NCBI RefSeq assembly: GCF_900172225.1
Contig: NZ_FWFO01000008.1
Span: 34,201 to 98,200, forward strand
DNA from: Falsiruegeria litorea R37
GTDB lineage: Bacteria > Pseudomonadota > Alphaproteobacteria > Rhodobacterales > Rhodobacteraceae
Direction of reading: 5' to 3'
Length of the DNA stretch: 64,000 bases
Shown here: in pieces, positions 45,782 to 54,125 of the stretch
Layout of the letters: every line of letters starts with the position of its first letter
How positions within the stretch are numbered: position 1 is the first letter of the stretch
Position numbers and translations under genes: made by a program
Notes under the pieces: generated by a model
The model's database searches: none
The model's input: only the letters and a program-made list of their open reading frames with translations
What the model was told of the DNA's origin: nothing

Positions 45782-46732
45782 TCACGAGATTTTGCCGCGC
45801 TGGAGCATCGGTGTGACGCCGTAAGCCGCCCGGTAAACCCGGCTGAAATGACCGGGGCTTTCGAAACCGCAGGCAAAGGCCACTTCGGTCACGGATGATT
45901 CCGTTTGGATCAGCAGGTTGCGCGCCCGTTCCAGCCGCATTTCCATAAAGTATTTCTTGGGCGAGGCATTGAGGTATTTGCCGAACAACCGCTCTAGCTG
46001 CCGTGTCGAAATCCCAACAAGTTCAGCAATCACGGTGGGTGAAATCGGGTCTGCGATCTGCTCTTGCATGATCTGGATCGCCTTGGTCAGATGTGCGTTG
46101 CGCATTCCATTGCGCGATTGCAACGACACCTTCTGTTCCGCCGTTGAGTTGCGCACGGCGTTGTAAACCATCTGATCAGCCACAGCGACGGCAAGGTCCT
46201 GTCCATGGTCGCGTTCGATCAGGTGCAGAATCAGATCAGCGGTGGCGGTGCCGCCCGAGGCGGTCATGTATTTCTCGTCAGCGACAAAGACACTGCGCAC
46301 CAGGTTCACTTCGGGAAAGGCCTCCATGAAACTGTCGTGATATTCCCAATGTATCGCGGCTTGCATATCATCCAGAAATCCGGCCTCGGCCAAGACCCAT
46401 GCGCCCGAACACAGAGCCCCGATGGGCGTGCCCTTTACCCTTTCGCGCCGTAGTGTGGCCAACAGGGGTTTGGTCACATGATTGCGCATGCGAATGCCGG
46501 ACAAGACAAACAGCTGATCACACCGCGGCAGATTGTCGAACCCAGAATGCACCAAGGTCACGGATTCATTCGAACAGGTTGCGGACTCTCCGTTCTCGGA
46601 CGCGAAAGACCACCGATACAGCGGCTCGCCGCTCACCAGATTGGCAATGCGCAACGGCTCGACCGCGCAGGAAAAAGCAAGGTGCGAGAACTCTTCGACC
46701 AGAAGAAAGACAAAGTGCTGTGTCTTAGACAT
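45782..46732 (-). CDS. GlxA/GbdR-family transcriptional regulator
   Basis: ATG 46732 gives 316 residues (MSKTQHFVFLLVEEFSHLAFSCAVEPLRIANLVSGEPLYRW). The N-terminal DJ-1/PfpI-like sensor contains GALCSGAWVLAEAGFLD and the C-terminus two AraC helix-turn-helix motifs (IAELVGISTRQLERLFGKYLNASPKKYFMEMRLERARNLL, SVTEVAFACGFESPGHFSRVYRAAYGVTP). GbdR, the activator of glycine-betaine and carnitine catabolism genes, has this architecture and these sequence features. The location beside a betaine catabolism cluster supports such a role. It is divergent from the GntR gene that heads the plus-strand operon. Confidence 0.85.
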   Translation of the reverse strand: MSKTQHFVFLLVEEFSHLAFSCAVEPLRIANLVSGEPLYRWSFASENGESATCSNESVTLVHSGFDNLPRCDQLFVLSGIRMRNHVTKPLLATLRRERVKGTPIGALCSGAWVLAEAGFLDDMQAAIHWEYHDSFMEAFPEVNLVRSVFVADEKYMTASGGTATADLILHLIERDHGQDLAVAVADQMVYNAVRNSTAEQKVSLQSRNGMRNAHLTKAIQIMQEQIADPISPTVIAELVGISTRQLERLFGKYLNASPKKYFMEMRLERARNLLIQTESSVTEVAFACGFESPGHFSRVYRAAYGVTPMLQRGKIS

Positions 46733-46872
46733 GGCGTGACCCAATTCAAAGTTGCCGGGGCGTGGCATTTGGTGGTCCTGCGGGTGCACCTCTCAGGCTA
46801 AGCCAAGATTCGTATGCGCGGCAAGATAATGCGGGGTACGCTACTTATTTTTTGCACACAACATTTTTTTAC

Positions 46873-46882
46873 TGTGTACACA
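46873..46882. promoter_or_regulatory. GntR-type palindrome upstream of the GntR gene
   Basis: TGTGTACACA is a perfect 10-bp palindrome in an AT-rich stretch, 61 bp upstream of the GntR start. FCD-type GntR regulators commonly bind TTGTGTACACAA-like sites, so this is a candidate operator for the adjacent gene product and the operon it heads. Confidence 0.65.
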
Positions 46883-46943
46883 ATTTGTATTTTCGTGCCA
46901 TAGAGCATTCGACAACTGGGCAACCGATTCATGGGAGGTGCCG

Positions 46944-47654
46944 GTGAAAGACGTTGCGAAGAACCGCAAGACAGAACTTTACGAGTGGCTCAAGGCCGCG
47001 ATCATGACGCTTGACCTGCGGCCGGGTGCCGATCTGGATGAAAGCCGCTTGTCGGACGAATTTCAGCTGTCGCGCACGCCGTTGCGCGAAGTGCTGCGCC
47101 AATTGGCAGGCGACGGGTATGTCGATCTGCGTGAAAATCGCGGTGCGCGGGTAAGCGAGATGTCCCACATGACTTTGCGTGACTTCTTTCTGGCCGCCCC
47201 GATGATCTACGGCGCGGTGTTGCAATTGGCGGCGCAAAACGCGCGGCCCGCCCAAATCGACGATCTGAAGGCCGCGCAAGAGGTGTTCAAATCCACCCTG
47301 CGTTCGGGTTCTGGCGCGGATCGGGCCATGGCCAACAACCGCTTTCACGAAGTGACCGGAGAGATGGCGGACAACATCTATTTGCTCCCCTCATTCCAGC
47401 GCCTGCTGATCGACCATGCCCGGATCTCGATGACCTTTTACCGCCCGCAAGACACCCAGATGGTCGAAAACGTGTCCGAGGCCAGCGCACAACACGACGC
47501 TATCATCGCCGCCATCGAGGCGCGGGACGAGATCGCAGCCGCGCAACTCGCCATCGACCATTGGAACCTGTCCCGAGACCAGATTGAACTGTTCGTCATG
47601 CCCGTAGGGCTGGACGTGCAACTGGGCTCGGTCGCTCGAAACACACCTGCTTGA
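46944..47654 (+). CDS. GntR-family (FCD) transcriptional regulator
   Basis: GTG 46944 preceded by GGGAGG gives 236 residues; a GTG two codons upstream is possible. The winged helix (ELYEWLKAAIMTLDLRPGADLDESRLSDEFQLSRTPLREVLRQLAGDGYVDLRENRGARV) and the FCD ligand domain with MANNRFHEVTGEMADN and SAQHDAIIAAIEARDEIAAAQLAIDHW are clear. It is followed after 8 nt by a DapA-family gene, an aldehyde dehydrogenase gene and an FAD oxidoreductase gene, so it probably represses this operon until a pathway metabolite binds. Confidence 0.9.
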   Translation: MKDVAKNRKTELYEWLKAAIMTLDLRPGADLDESRLSDEFQLSRTPLREVLRQLAGDGYVDLRENRGARVSEMSHMTLRDFFLAAPMIYGAVLQLAAQNARPAQIDDLKAAQEVFKSTLRSGSGADRAMANNRFHEVTGEMADNIYLLPSFQRLLIDHARISMTFYRPQDTQMVENVSEASAQHDAIIAAIEARDEIAAAQLAIDHWNLSRDQIELFVMPVGLDVQLGSVARNTPA

Positions 47655-47662
47655 GGACCATC

Positions 47663-48580
47663 ATGACACCCCTGTTCGAATTCAAAGGGATCTACACACC
47701 TGTTGTGACCCCCTATCACGCCGATGGCAGCGTCCATTGGGACGGCCTGGCGAACGTGATCGAATATCTGGTCGATAACGGCGTGCACGGCCTGATCTCG
47801 GGCGGCTCGACCGGTGAAAATTATGCCCAGACCGTTGAAGAGCGTCTTGAATTGGCGAAATTCACGCATCAGCAGCTCAAAGGGCGTCTGCCGCTGGTAG
47901 TAGGCACCGGAGCGATGCTGACACCGGATTCGATTGCACTGGCGACCGGCGCCCGCGAGATTGGGGCAGAAAGCATCCTGCTTGCCAGCCCGCCATATTC
48001 GGTGCCAACGGATCGCGAAAATGCGCTGAACGCTCTGGCCATCGACAAGGCTGCTGATCTGCCGATCATGCTCTACAACTACCCGCACCGCACCGGCACC
48101 ATGATGGGCGAGGAGTTCCTCGACCGTGTTGGCCGCTCTCGCAATTTCTGCGGCATCAAGGAAAGCTCGGGTGACATCAACCGGGTGCACCTACTGGCAC
48201 GCGATTACCCGCATATCCAATTGGGTTGCGGCATGGATGATCAGGCGCTGGAATTCTTTGCTTGGGGCGCGCCATTCTGGGTCTGTGGTGGATCGAACTT
48301 TCTGCCGCGTGAACATGTGGCGCTCTACAATGCTTGCGTGATCGAGGGCAACTTTGCCAAGGGCCGCCGGATCATGTCGGCGATGATGCCGCTGATGCGG
48401 GTGTTGGAGCAGGGCGGCAAGTTCATCCAGACCATCAAGCATGGTGTCACCATGAACGGGATCGAGGCCAGCGTTGTGCGCCCGCCGCTCAAAGGGCTGA
48501 ACAAGGACGACAAACGCGCGCTGGAACAGGTCACGCGCGTGTTGAAACAGAAAATCGCAGATATCGAGGCGGAGGGATAA
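47663..48580 (+). CDS. DapA-family lyase/deaminase, candidate hydroxyproline-pathway deaminase
   Basis: ATG 47663 (GAGG upstream) gives 305 residues of the dihydrodipicolinate synthase family: GIYTPVVTPY, GGSTGENYAQTVEERLEL, ILLASPPYSVPT, LYNYPHRTG with the Tyr, and FCGIKESSGD with the Schiff-base lysine (near 166). The housekeeping DapA is unlikely here. In hydroxyproline degradation a member of this family deaminates 4-hydroxy-pyrroline-2-carboxylate to 2-oxoglutarate semialdehyde. The flanking semialdehyde-type dehydrogenase, DAO-type oxidase and nearby hpbD fit that role, but other 2-keto-3-deoxy-acid substrates cannot be excluded. Confidence 0.85.
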   Translation: MTPLFEFKGIYTPVVTPYHADGSVHWDGLANVIEYLVDNGVHGLISGGSTGENYAQTVEERLELAKFTHQQLKGRLPLVVGTGAMLTPDSIALATGAREIGAESILLASPPYSVPTDRENALNALAIDKAADLPIMLYNYPHRTGTMMGEEFLDRVGRSRNFCGIKESSGDINRVHLLARDYPHIQLGCGMDDQALEFFAWGAPFWVCGGSNFLPREHVALYNACVIEGNFAKGRRIMSAMMPLMRVLEQGGKFIQTIKHGVTMNGIEASVVRPPLKGLNKDDKRALEQVTRVLKQKIADIEAEG

Positions 48581-48583
48581 ACC

Positions 48584-50080
48584 ATGTCGCTGCTCACTCA
48601 GGACGAATACAAATCCATCGCTGCCAATCTGACCCTGCCAACGGGGGCCTTCATCGACGGTGCCTATCGCCCGGCGACTTCAGGTAAGACATTCGAGACG
48701 TCGAACCCCGCCACGGGCGAGAAGCTGGCCGACATTGCCGCCTGCGGGGCCGAGGATGTGGACTTTGCCGTGGAAAAGGCGCGCGAGGCGTTTGATGACG
48801 GTCGTTGGTCGCGGATGCATCCGTCGGATCGCAAGGATGTGCTGATCCGCCTGTGCAAGCTGATGACCCGCAATGCGCGCGAACTGGCGGTGATGGAAAG
48901 CATCGACAGCGGCAAGACGATCTATGACTGCGAAACGGTGGATGTGCCCGAGACGATCCATTGCATCAAATGGCACGCCGAGGCGATCGACAAGATCTAT
49001 GATCAGGTCTCGCCCGCAAGCGATGATCACATCGCTATGGTCGTGCGTGAGCCGATTGGCGTTGTGGGTTTGGTGCTGCCGTGGAACTTCCCCCTGCTGA
49101 TGCTGGGGTGGAAGATCGGCCCGGCGCTCGCGGCTGGCTGTTCGGTCGTGGTGAAACCGGCGGCGGAAACCACGTTGACCGCCTTGCGTCTGGCCGAACT
49201 GGCGATGGAGGCGGGCTTGCCGCGCGGCGTTCTGAACATCGTACCTGGCGGTGGCGCGGATGTGGGCGAGCCCATCGGGCGGCACATGGACATCGACATG
49301 GTGTCCTTTACCGGCTCGACCGTGACCGGCAAGCGGTTCCTGGGCTATTCCGCAGACAGCAACGCCAAAGAGGTGGTGCTGGAAATGGGCGGCAAGAACC
49401 CGGCCATCGTCATGGATGACGCCGAAAACCTGGACCGCGTCGCGGCGCATGTGGTGAATGGCGCGTTTTGGAACATGGGCGAGAATTGCTCTGCCTCGTC
49501 CCGCCTGATCGTGCACAAGGACGTCAAAGCCGAGTTGCTGGAGCGGATCGCGCATCACGCGAAACACTGGAACATCGGCGATCCCCTTGATCCCGAAACC
49601 CGTATGGGCGCGTTGGTCAGCGAGGGGCACTACACCAAAGTGTGCGGTTATCTCGAGCAAGCGGAGAACGTCGTGATTGGCGGTAGCGCCAAGGATGGCT
49701 TTGTCGAAGCGACGGTGGTCGAGGTTTCCGGCAACGACGCGGTTCTGGCGCGTGAAGAGATCTTTGGCCCGGTTCTTTCGGTGATCGAGGTGTCGGGTTT
49801 TGACGAGGCGATCAACATCGCCAATGACACCGATTATGGCCTTTGCGCCTCGATCTTTACTGCCAATGCCAAGCGCGCCATCCGCGGTGCGCGGGCTATC
49901 CGTGCAGGGACCGTAACCGTCAACAGCTTTGGGGAGGGCGACATCACGACCCCCTTTGGCGGGTATAAGCAGTCCGGCTTTGGTGGACGCGACAACTCGG
50001 TCCATGCGCATGATCAGTACACCCAGCTGAAAACCATCTGGATTGATCTGGCAGATGACGAAGACGAGGCGGTGGATTGA
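48584..50080 (+). CDS. Aldehyde dehydrogenase, candidate 2-oxoglutarate semialdehyde dehydrogenase
   Basis: A 498-residue aldehyde dehydrogenase with LPWNFPLLMLGWKIGPALAAGCSVVVKPAAETTLTALRL, FTGSTVTGKRFL, base Glu267 in VVLEMGGKNPA and nucleophile Cys302 in NMGENCSASSRLIVH. It lies 3 nt after the DapA-family gene (GGAGG overlaps that gene's end) and overlaps the oxidoreductase start by 4 nt. By context it would oxidise the semialdehyde produced by the DapA-family enzyme. By sequence alone it looks PuuC-like, so gamma-glutamyl-aminobutyraldehyde or betaine aldehyde are alternative substrates. Confidence 0.9.
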   Translation: MSLLTQDEYKSIAANLTLPTGAFIDGAYRPATSGKTFETSNPATGEKLADIAACGAEDVDFAVEKAREAFDDGRWSRMHPSDRKDVLIRLCKLMTRNARELAVMESIDSGKTIYDCETVDVPETIHCIKWHAEAIDKIYDQVSPASDDHIAMVVREPIGVVGLVLPWNFPLLMLGWKIGPALAAGCSVVVKPAAETTLTALRLAELAMEAGLPRGVLNIVPGGGADVGEPIGRHMDIDMVSFTGSTVTGKRFLGYSADSNAKEVVLEMGGKNPAIVMDDAENLDRVAAHVVNGAFWNMGENCSASSRLIVHKDVKAELLERIAHHAKHWNIGDPLDPETRMGALVSEGHYTKVCGYLEQAENVVIGGSAKDGFVEATVVEVSGNDAVLAREEIFGPVLSVIEVSGFDEAINIANDTDYGLCASIFTANAKRAIRGARAIRAGTVTVNSFGEGDITTPFGGYKQSGFGGRDNSVHAHDQYTQLKTIWIDLADDEDEAVD

Positions 50081-51417
50081 CCAAGTACACCACCAAACGG
50101 CTGCCACGACAAACCGGCCCGGCGGGATGGAATGCCATCCTGCCGGAGCAACTAGCCTTGCCGGTACTGGAGCAGGACTTGACCGTCGACATCACTGTAA
50201 TCGGGGGTGGCTTTGCGGGGCTGAGCGCGGCGCGGCGGATGCATCAGTTGGACCCGAGCTTGAAAGTCGCGGTGCTCGAAGCGGGACGCTTTGCGGACAG
50301 TTCGGCGGGGCGCAATTCAGGCTTCATGATCGATCTGCCGCATGATCTGTCATCAGACAATTATGCGGGTGACGGGCTAGAGGCTGACCGGGCGGAAATC
50401 GCTCTGAACCGGCGCGCCATCGGTTTTGCCAAAGGGGTCTCCGCCGAGTGCCAGATGCCGGATGAGATCTTTGATCCTTGCGGAAAATACAATGCGGCAG
50501 CCACACGCGCGGGCGACAAGCACAACCGTGACTATGTCGAGCATCTGAAACGTTTGGGGGAGCCCTGCGAGTTCCTTGACAAGGCTCAGATTCATGAGGT
50601 CACGGGCAGTCCGCATTATACCTCCGGCGTGTTCTGTCCGGGCACGGTGATGCTGCAACCGGCGGGCTACATTCGTGGCCTGTCTCAGCTGTTGGCAGGG
50701 CAGATCGACGTTTTTGAAAATACACCTGCAACCGGGTTCGAGCGGCAAGGCAACGGCTGGCAGGTGATGACGCCTAAGGGCAAGATCGCCACCGGCACTG
50801 TCGTTCTGGCAAACAACGGGCACTTGGAGAGTTTCGGGTTCTACCAGCGGCAATTGATGCATATCTGTCTGTACGCCTCGATCACCGAACGGCTGTCCAA
50901 TGAGCAGACCAAGACACTTGGCGGTCAAGCTCGTTGGGGTGTCACACCTGCTGATCCGATGGGCACATCCGTGCGGCGTATCTCGGGTAGCTATGGCGAC
51001 CGCATTCTGATCCGGACTTGTGCCAGTTTCCACCCAACGATCGAGACCAGCCCCATGCGCGTGCGCAACGCCGGCTGGGTGCATGACCGCAAATTCGCCG
51101 AGCGGTTCCCGCACCTGAATGGCGTGCGGATGGAACATCGGTGGGCGGGCATGCTGTGCCTGAGTCGCAATGGGTCGGCCGCGTTTGGTGAACTTGATCA
51201 GGGCGTTTTCTCAGCCTGCTGCCAGAACGGATTGGGAACGGCACGAGGCACCTTGCAAGGCATGGGAGTTGCTGAACTGATTGTGCAAGGGACATCGGAC
51301 ATCGCCGATCACTTTCTTGCGCAGCCCGAGTTGCCGAAACTGCCGCCCGAGCCCTTTGCGGCCTTGGGAGCCAACACCTATCTGATGTGGAAGGAATGGC
51401 GGTCAGGCAAGGAATAG
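50077..51417 (+). CDS. FAD-dependent oxidoreductase, DAO family
   Basis: A 446-residue flavoprotein that starts at TTG 50077 within the aldehyde dehydrogenase stop. The Rossmann motif is ITVIGGGFAGLSAARRMHQLDPSLKVAVLEAG, followed by SAGRNSGFMIDLPH; the second half carries the DAO C-terminal pattern (HRWAGMLCLSRNG, SACCQNGLGTARGTLQGMGVAELI). It resembles PuuB/OrdL-type amine oxidases. In the proposed pathway it would oxidise the secondary amine cis-4-hydroxy-D-proline or a related proline derivative. It ends the plus-strand operon. Confidence 0.88.
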   Translation: MTKYTTKRLPRQTGPAGWNAILPEQLALPVLEQDLTVDITVIGGGFAGLSAARRMHQLDPSLKVAVLEAGRFADSSAGRNSGFMIDLPHDLSSDNYAGDGLEADRAEIALNRRAIGFAKGVSAECQMPDEIFDPCGKYNAAATRAGDKHNRDYVEHLKRLGEPCEFLDKAQIHEVTGSPHYTSGVFCPGTVMLQPAGYIRGLSQLLAGQIDVFENTPATGFERQGNGWQVMTPKGKIATGTVVLANNGHLESFGFYQRQLMHICLYASITERLSNEQTKTLGGQARWGVTPADPMGTSVRRISGSYGDRILIRTCASFHPTIETSPMRVRNAGWVHDRKFAERFPHLNGVRMEHRWAGMLCLSRNGSAAFGELDQGVFSACCQNGLGTARGTLQGMGVAELIVQGTSDIADHFLAQPELPKLPPEPFAALGANTYLMWKEWRSGKE

Positions 51418-51480
51418 GGGCTCTGCCCCCGTCGCTGCGCTCCTCCCCCGGGATATTTTTAGCAAGAAGAAGAGGGGGGA
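51418..51480. terminator. G/C-rich inter-operon element, probable terminator
   Basis: After the oxidoreductase stop come GGGGCTCTGCCCCC and CTCCCCCGGGATATTTTT. A short hairpin (GGGG/CCCC) and a T-run on the plus strand fit a terminator between convergent operons. I recall similar GGGGCTCTGCCCCC...CCCGGGATATTTTT elements in many Rhodobacterales intergenic regions, so it may be a dispersed repeat. Confidence 0.55.
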
Positions 51481-52215
51481 TCAGGGCAGGCTGAGCTGAG
51501 CCATTCTTCCTCCATCGACGGTGTAAACTTGCCCGGTGATGAAAGAGGCGTCTTTTGAAGCCAGGAAAGCCACCAGCGCAGCAACTTCTTCGGGATTGCC
51601 GGTTCGCGCGACGGGGTGGATGCCTGCAATTTCTCGGCGAAAAGCCTGTGGGTCTGGCATGCTGTCGATGAAATCTTCGTTCAATTCGGTGTCAATCCAG
51701 CCGGGCGCGACGGCGTTGCAGCGGATGCCCTCGGGACCGTGATCCACGGCAACCGCGCGTGTCAGCCCATGCAACCCGGCTTTGGAGGCGCAATAGGCGG
51801 TGTGGCCCGGATTGCTCCCAAACCCCTCGATGGAACCCACGTTGACGATACTGCCCTTGGTGTCGCGCAGGTGGGGCAGGGCGGCCTGGATCATCAGGAA
51901 CGGTGCGGTGAGGTTGATGGTGAGCGTCCTGTTCCAATCAGCAAGGCTCATGTCCTCGACCCGAGCTTCTTGCATCTTACCTGCATTGTTCACGACAGTG
52001 TCGAGTTGGCCCGTTTGAGCGATAATATCAGAAATCACTTTGCCGGGCGCATTTGGGTTCGAGAAATCAGCAGTGACTTGTTCGAATTCGGGATCAATGC
52101 CTCGCTGTGCTGTGAAGACCCGTGCGCCTTCGTCACGCAGGCGGCGGGCGATGGCCTGACCGATGCCGCTGCGTCCGCCGGTGACCAAGGCGACCTTTCC
52201 GTCGAACCGTTTCAT
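51481..52215 (-). CDS. Short-chain dehydrogenase/reductase
   Basis: A 244-residue classical [11 protein letters not shown] cofactor loop, [27 protein letters not shown] with Ser, and [11 protein letters not shown] with the catalytic Tyr and Lys. The ATG overlaps the preceding SDR stop by 4 nt. It is the distal gene of the hpbD segment. In a hydroxyproline-betaine context it might oxidise or reduce the 4-hydroxyl position, but no substrate can be assigned from sequence. Confidence 0.9.
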   Translation of the reverse strand: MKRFDGKVALVTGGRSGIGQAIARRLRDEGARVFTAQRGIDPEFEQVTADFSNPNAPGKVISDIIAQTGQLDTVVNNAGKMQEARVEDMSLADWNRTLTINLTAPFLMIQAALPHLRDTKGSIVNVGSIEGFGSNPGHTAYCASKAGLHGLTRAVAVDHGPEGIRCNAVAPGWIDTELNEDFIDSMPDPQAFRREIAGIHPVARTGNPEEVAALVAFLASKDASFITGQVYTVDGGRMAQLSLP

Positions 52216-52946
52216 GAGACCGGCTTACCTCCGTTCACTTCGACCAGGGCTCCGCACATGTAGCGCGCAGCATCTGAGGCCAGGAAAAGCACAACATCTG
52301 CAATGTCATCGGGTTCGGCGATCCGGCCTAGTGGCACGGATTGGCCCAGTTTCGCGACGGCTGTGTCAGGATCAAAGCCGCGCTTTTCGAACCCGCTGCG
52401 CAACATGGGTGTGTTCACCTCATTCGGACAGACCGCGTTGATGCGGATGCCTTGGTGCGCGTGGTCCATCCCCATGCATTGGGTCAGTGACGCGATCGCC
52501 GCCTTGGTCATGCAATAAAGCGCGTGGTTTGGCCCCGGCGCTTTTCCGCCCCAACAAGAGGCGGTGTTGACGATTGCGCCGCCGCCGGATTCCGCCATCA
52601 GCGGGATCGCGGCGCGGCAGATGCGGAACGGTGCCTCAACGTTGACGCCCATCGACAGTTGCCAATCGGCATCCGAAGTTTCTGTGACCGGCCCTCGGGT
52701 AATCACGCCCGCGTTGTTGATCACAATGTCCAGGCCTCCGAGCGCCTCGATCGCTGCGGCGGGCAGGCCATCGGCATAACTCTCATTCAGCAGATCACCG
52801 GGCAGGTGGGCGTCCGCGTCGACACTATCTGTCATGCGGTCTGCCACCGCGACTTGAGCCCCGGCCGCGCGTAAGCGATTGACGATGGCGGCTCCGATAC
52901 CGCCTGCGGCACCTGTGACGAGGGCGCGTTTCCCTTGAAAATCCAT
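52212..52946 (-). CDS. Short-chain dehydrogenase/reductase
   Basis: ATG 52946 (AGAGG upstream) gives 244 residues starting [22 protein letters not shown]. The SDR cofactor loop [25 protein letters not shown] and the YCMTKAAI Tyr-Lys pair are present, and the end EVNGGKPVS is typical. It lies 17 nt after hpbD and overlaps the next SDR gene by 4 nt. The two SDRs are distinct in sequence, so they may act on different substrates or stereoisomers. Confidence 0.9.
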   Translation of the reverse strand: MDFQGKRALVTGAAGGIGAAIVNRLRAAGAQVAVADRMTDSVDADAHLPGDLLNESYADGLPAAAIEALGGLDIVINNAGVITRGPVTETSDADWQLSMGVNVEAPFRICRAAIPLMAESGGGAIVNTASCWGGKAPGPNHALYCMTKAAIASLTQCMGMDHAHQGIRINAVCPNEVNTPMLRSGFEKRGFDPDTAVAKLGQSVPLGRIAEPDDIADVVLFLASDAARYMCGALVEVNGGKPVS

Positions 52947-52962
52947 GCTCGACCTCTTGTTG

Positions 52963-54066
52963 TCAGAACTCTGCGACGGGTGGCCCGAACAGGGTTTCAT
53001 CCGGTGTGATCCCCAATCCCGGACCGGTTGGAACTGCGATGTGGCCACCTTCGACGCGGATGCCGTTTGCGGTGTCATAATGCCCCTGGATGTAAGGCGC
53101 GGCCAGCCAAACCCCTTCGAGCAGATCGGGGCGGACGGTGGCCCCGATATGGGTGCAAGCGGCGGCGATGATGTCCCCGCCCCAGCTGTCATCGCAGGTG
53201 TGCGGCAGGTTGCGCGCCTCGCAAATGTCGCGGAAGGCACGCATCGGGTGCAAGCCGCCGATGCGGGTGACCTTCATGCCGAACCCATCCACCAACCCGG
53301 TTCCAGCGGCGGTGATGACAGTGTTCAGCGAGGTGCTGCTTTCGTCCATGTAAAGACCATGGGTGATCTGCGGGCGGATCTTTTGCAGATCCTCAATCGT
53401 GTTGCAGGGCTGTTCCATGATGAAGGGAACATCGGGGCATTCCCGGCTGACCCGCAACGCGTCGCGCGTTGTCCAACCCCGGTTGCCATCGGCCGCTAGG
53501 CGCATACCTGAGCCTTGGACGACCTCCCAAACCTTACGGATGACCTCGACGTCGATCTCGACCGGACGCCCGCCGACTTTGATCTGCAGGCGTGGGTACC
53601 CTTCGGCCATCTTGTCGCGGGCAAGCCGAGCGATGTCATCCGGAGTGCCGACGCCTGTGGCGTAGTAGGACGGCACACGGTTGGTCGCGGCCCCACCGAG
53701 CAGTTCGGACACGCTGACACCCAGGTGTTTGCCCAGCAGATCATGCGCCGCGATGTCGATGGCCGCCTTGGCGTAGTTGTGCCCGTTGAGCAGGCCGTCC
53801 ATCGCGCGATGTAGGGTCAATGGGGCGACCTCTGTCCCGATCAGATCCGGAGCCATCTGCATAAGGGCCGCACGCGCGCCGCCTGCGTGGGATTCGGCAT
53901 AGGTTGGACCAACAGGGCATGTTTCGCCCCAGCCGATCAAACCGGTGTCCGAGACCATTTTGACAAGCGTCGTGTCCAGTGCCCAAACCTGCGCCTTGGC
54001 CATGGTATAGGGGCCATTTTTGACTGGAAGGTCGTGCTGATAGATGTGAATTTCGGCGATCTTCAA
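52963..54066 (-). CDS. hpbD: 4-hydroxyproline betaine 2-epimerase, enolase superfamily
   Basis: The 367-residue protein starts at TTG 54066 and closely follows HpbD of Pelagibaca bermudensis as I remember it ([58 protein letters not shown]). The acid/base pair Lys163 and Lys265 of that enzyme fall at the same positions (LQIKVGG and GMKVTRIGG), and metal ligands are Asp193, Glu218 and Asp241. HpbD epimerises trans-4-hydroxy-L-proline betaine (and proline betaine) at C2, the entry to catabolism. It is coded downstream of a mttB-type gene across a terminator-like hairpin and upstream of two SDR genes. Confidence 0.9.
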   Translation of the reverse strand: MKIAEIHIYQHDLPVKNGPYTMAKAQVWALDTTLVKMVSDTGLIGWGETCPVGPTYAESHAGGARAALMQMAPDLIGTEVAPLTLHRAMDGLLNGHNYAKAAIDIAAHDLLGKHLGVSVSELLGGAATNRVPSYYATGVGTPDDIARLARDKMAEGYPRLQIKVGGRPVEIDVEVIRKVWEVVQGSGMRLAADGNRGWTTRDALRVSRECPDVPFIMEQPCNTIEDLQKIRPQITHGLYMDESSTSLNTVITAAGTGLVDGFGMKVTRIGGLHPMRAFRDICEARNLPHTCDDSWGGDIIAAACTHIGATVRPDLLEGVWLAAPYIQGHYDTANGIRVEGGHIAVPTGPGLGITPDETLFGPPVAEF

Positions 54067-54080
54067 AGGGGACCCTCACG

Positions 54081-54111
54081 AAAAAAGGCCCGCCCGTTGT
54101 CGGGGCGAGCC
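54081..54111 (-). terminator. Intrinsic terminator/attenuator between mttB-type gene and hpbD
   Basis: On the minus strand GGCTCGCCCC and GGGCGGGCC (54087-54111) form a GC-rich stem with one mismatch, followed by six T residues (54081-54086 on the plus strand are A). It lies 15 nt after the mttB-type stop and before hpbD. Either transcription largely ends here or read-through sets hpbD expression. Confidence 0.75.
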
Positions 54112-54125
54112 AGTAGGGGAGTGAA

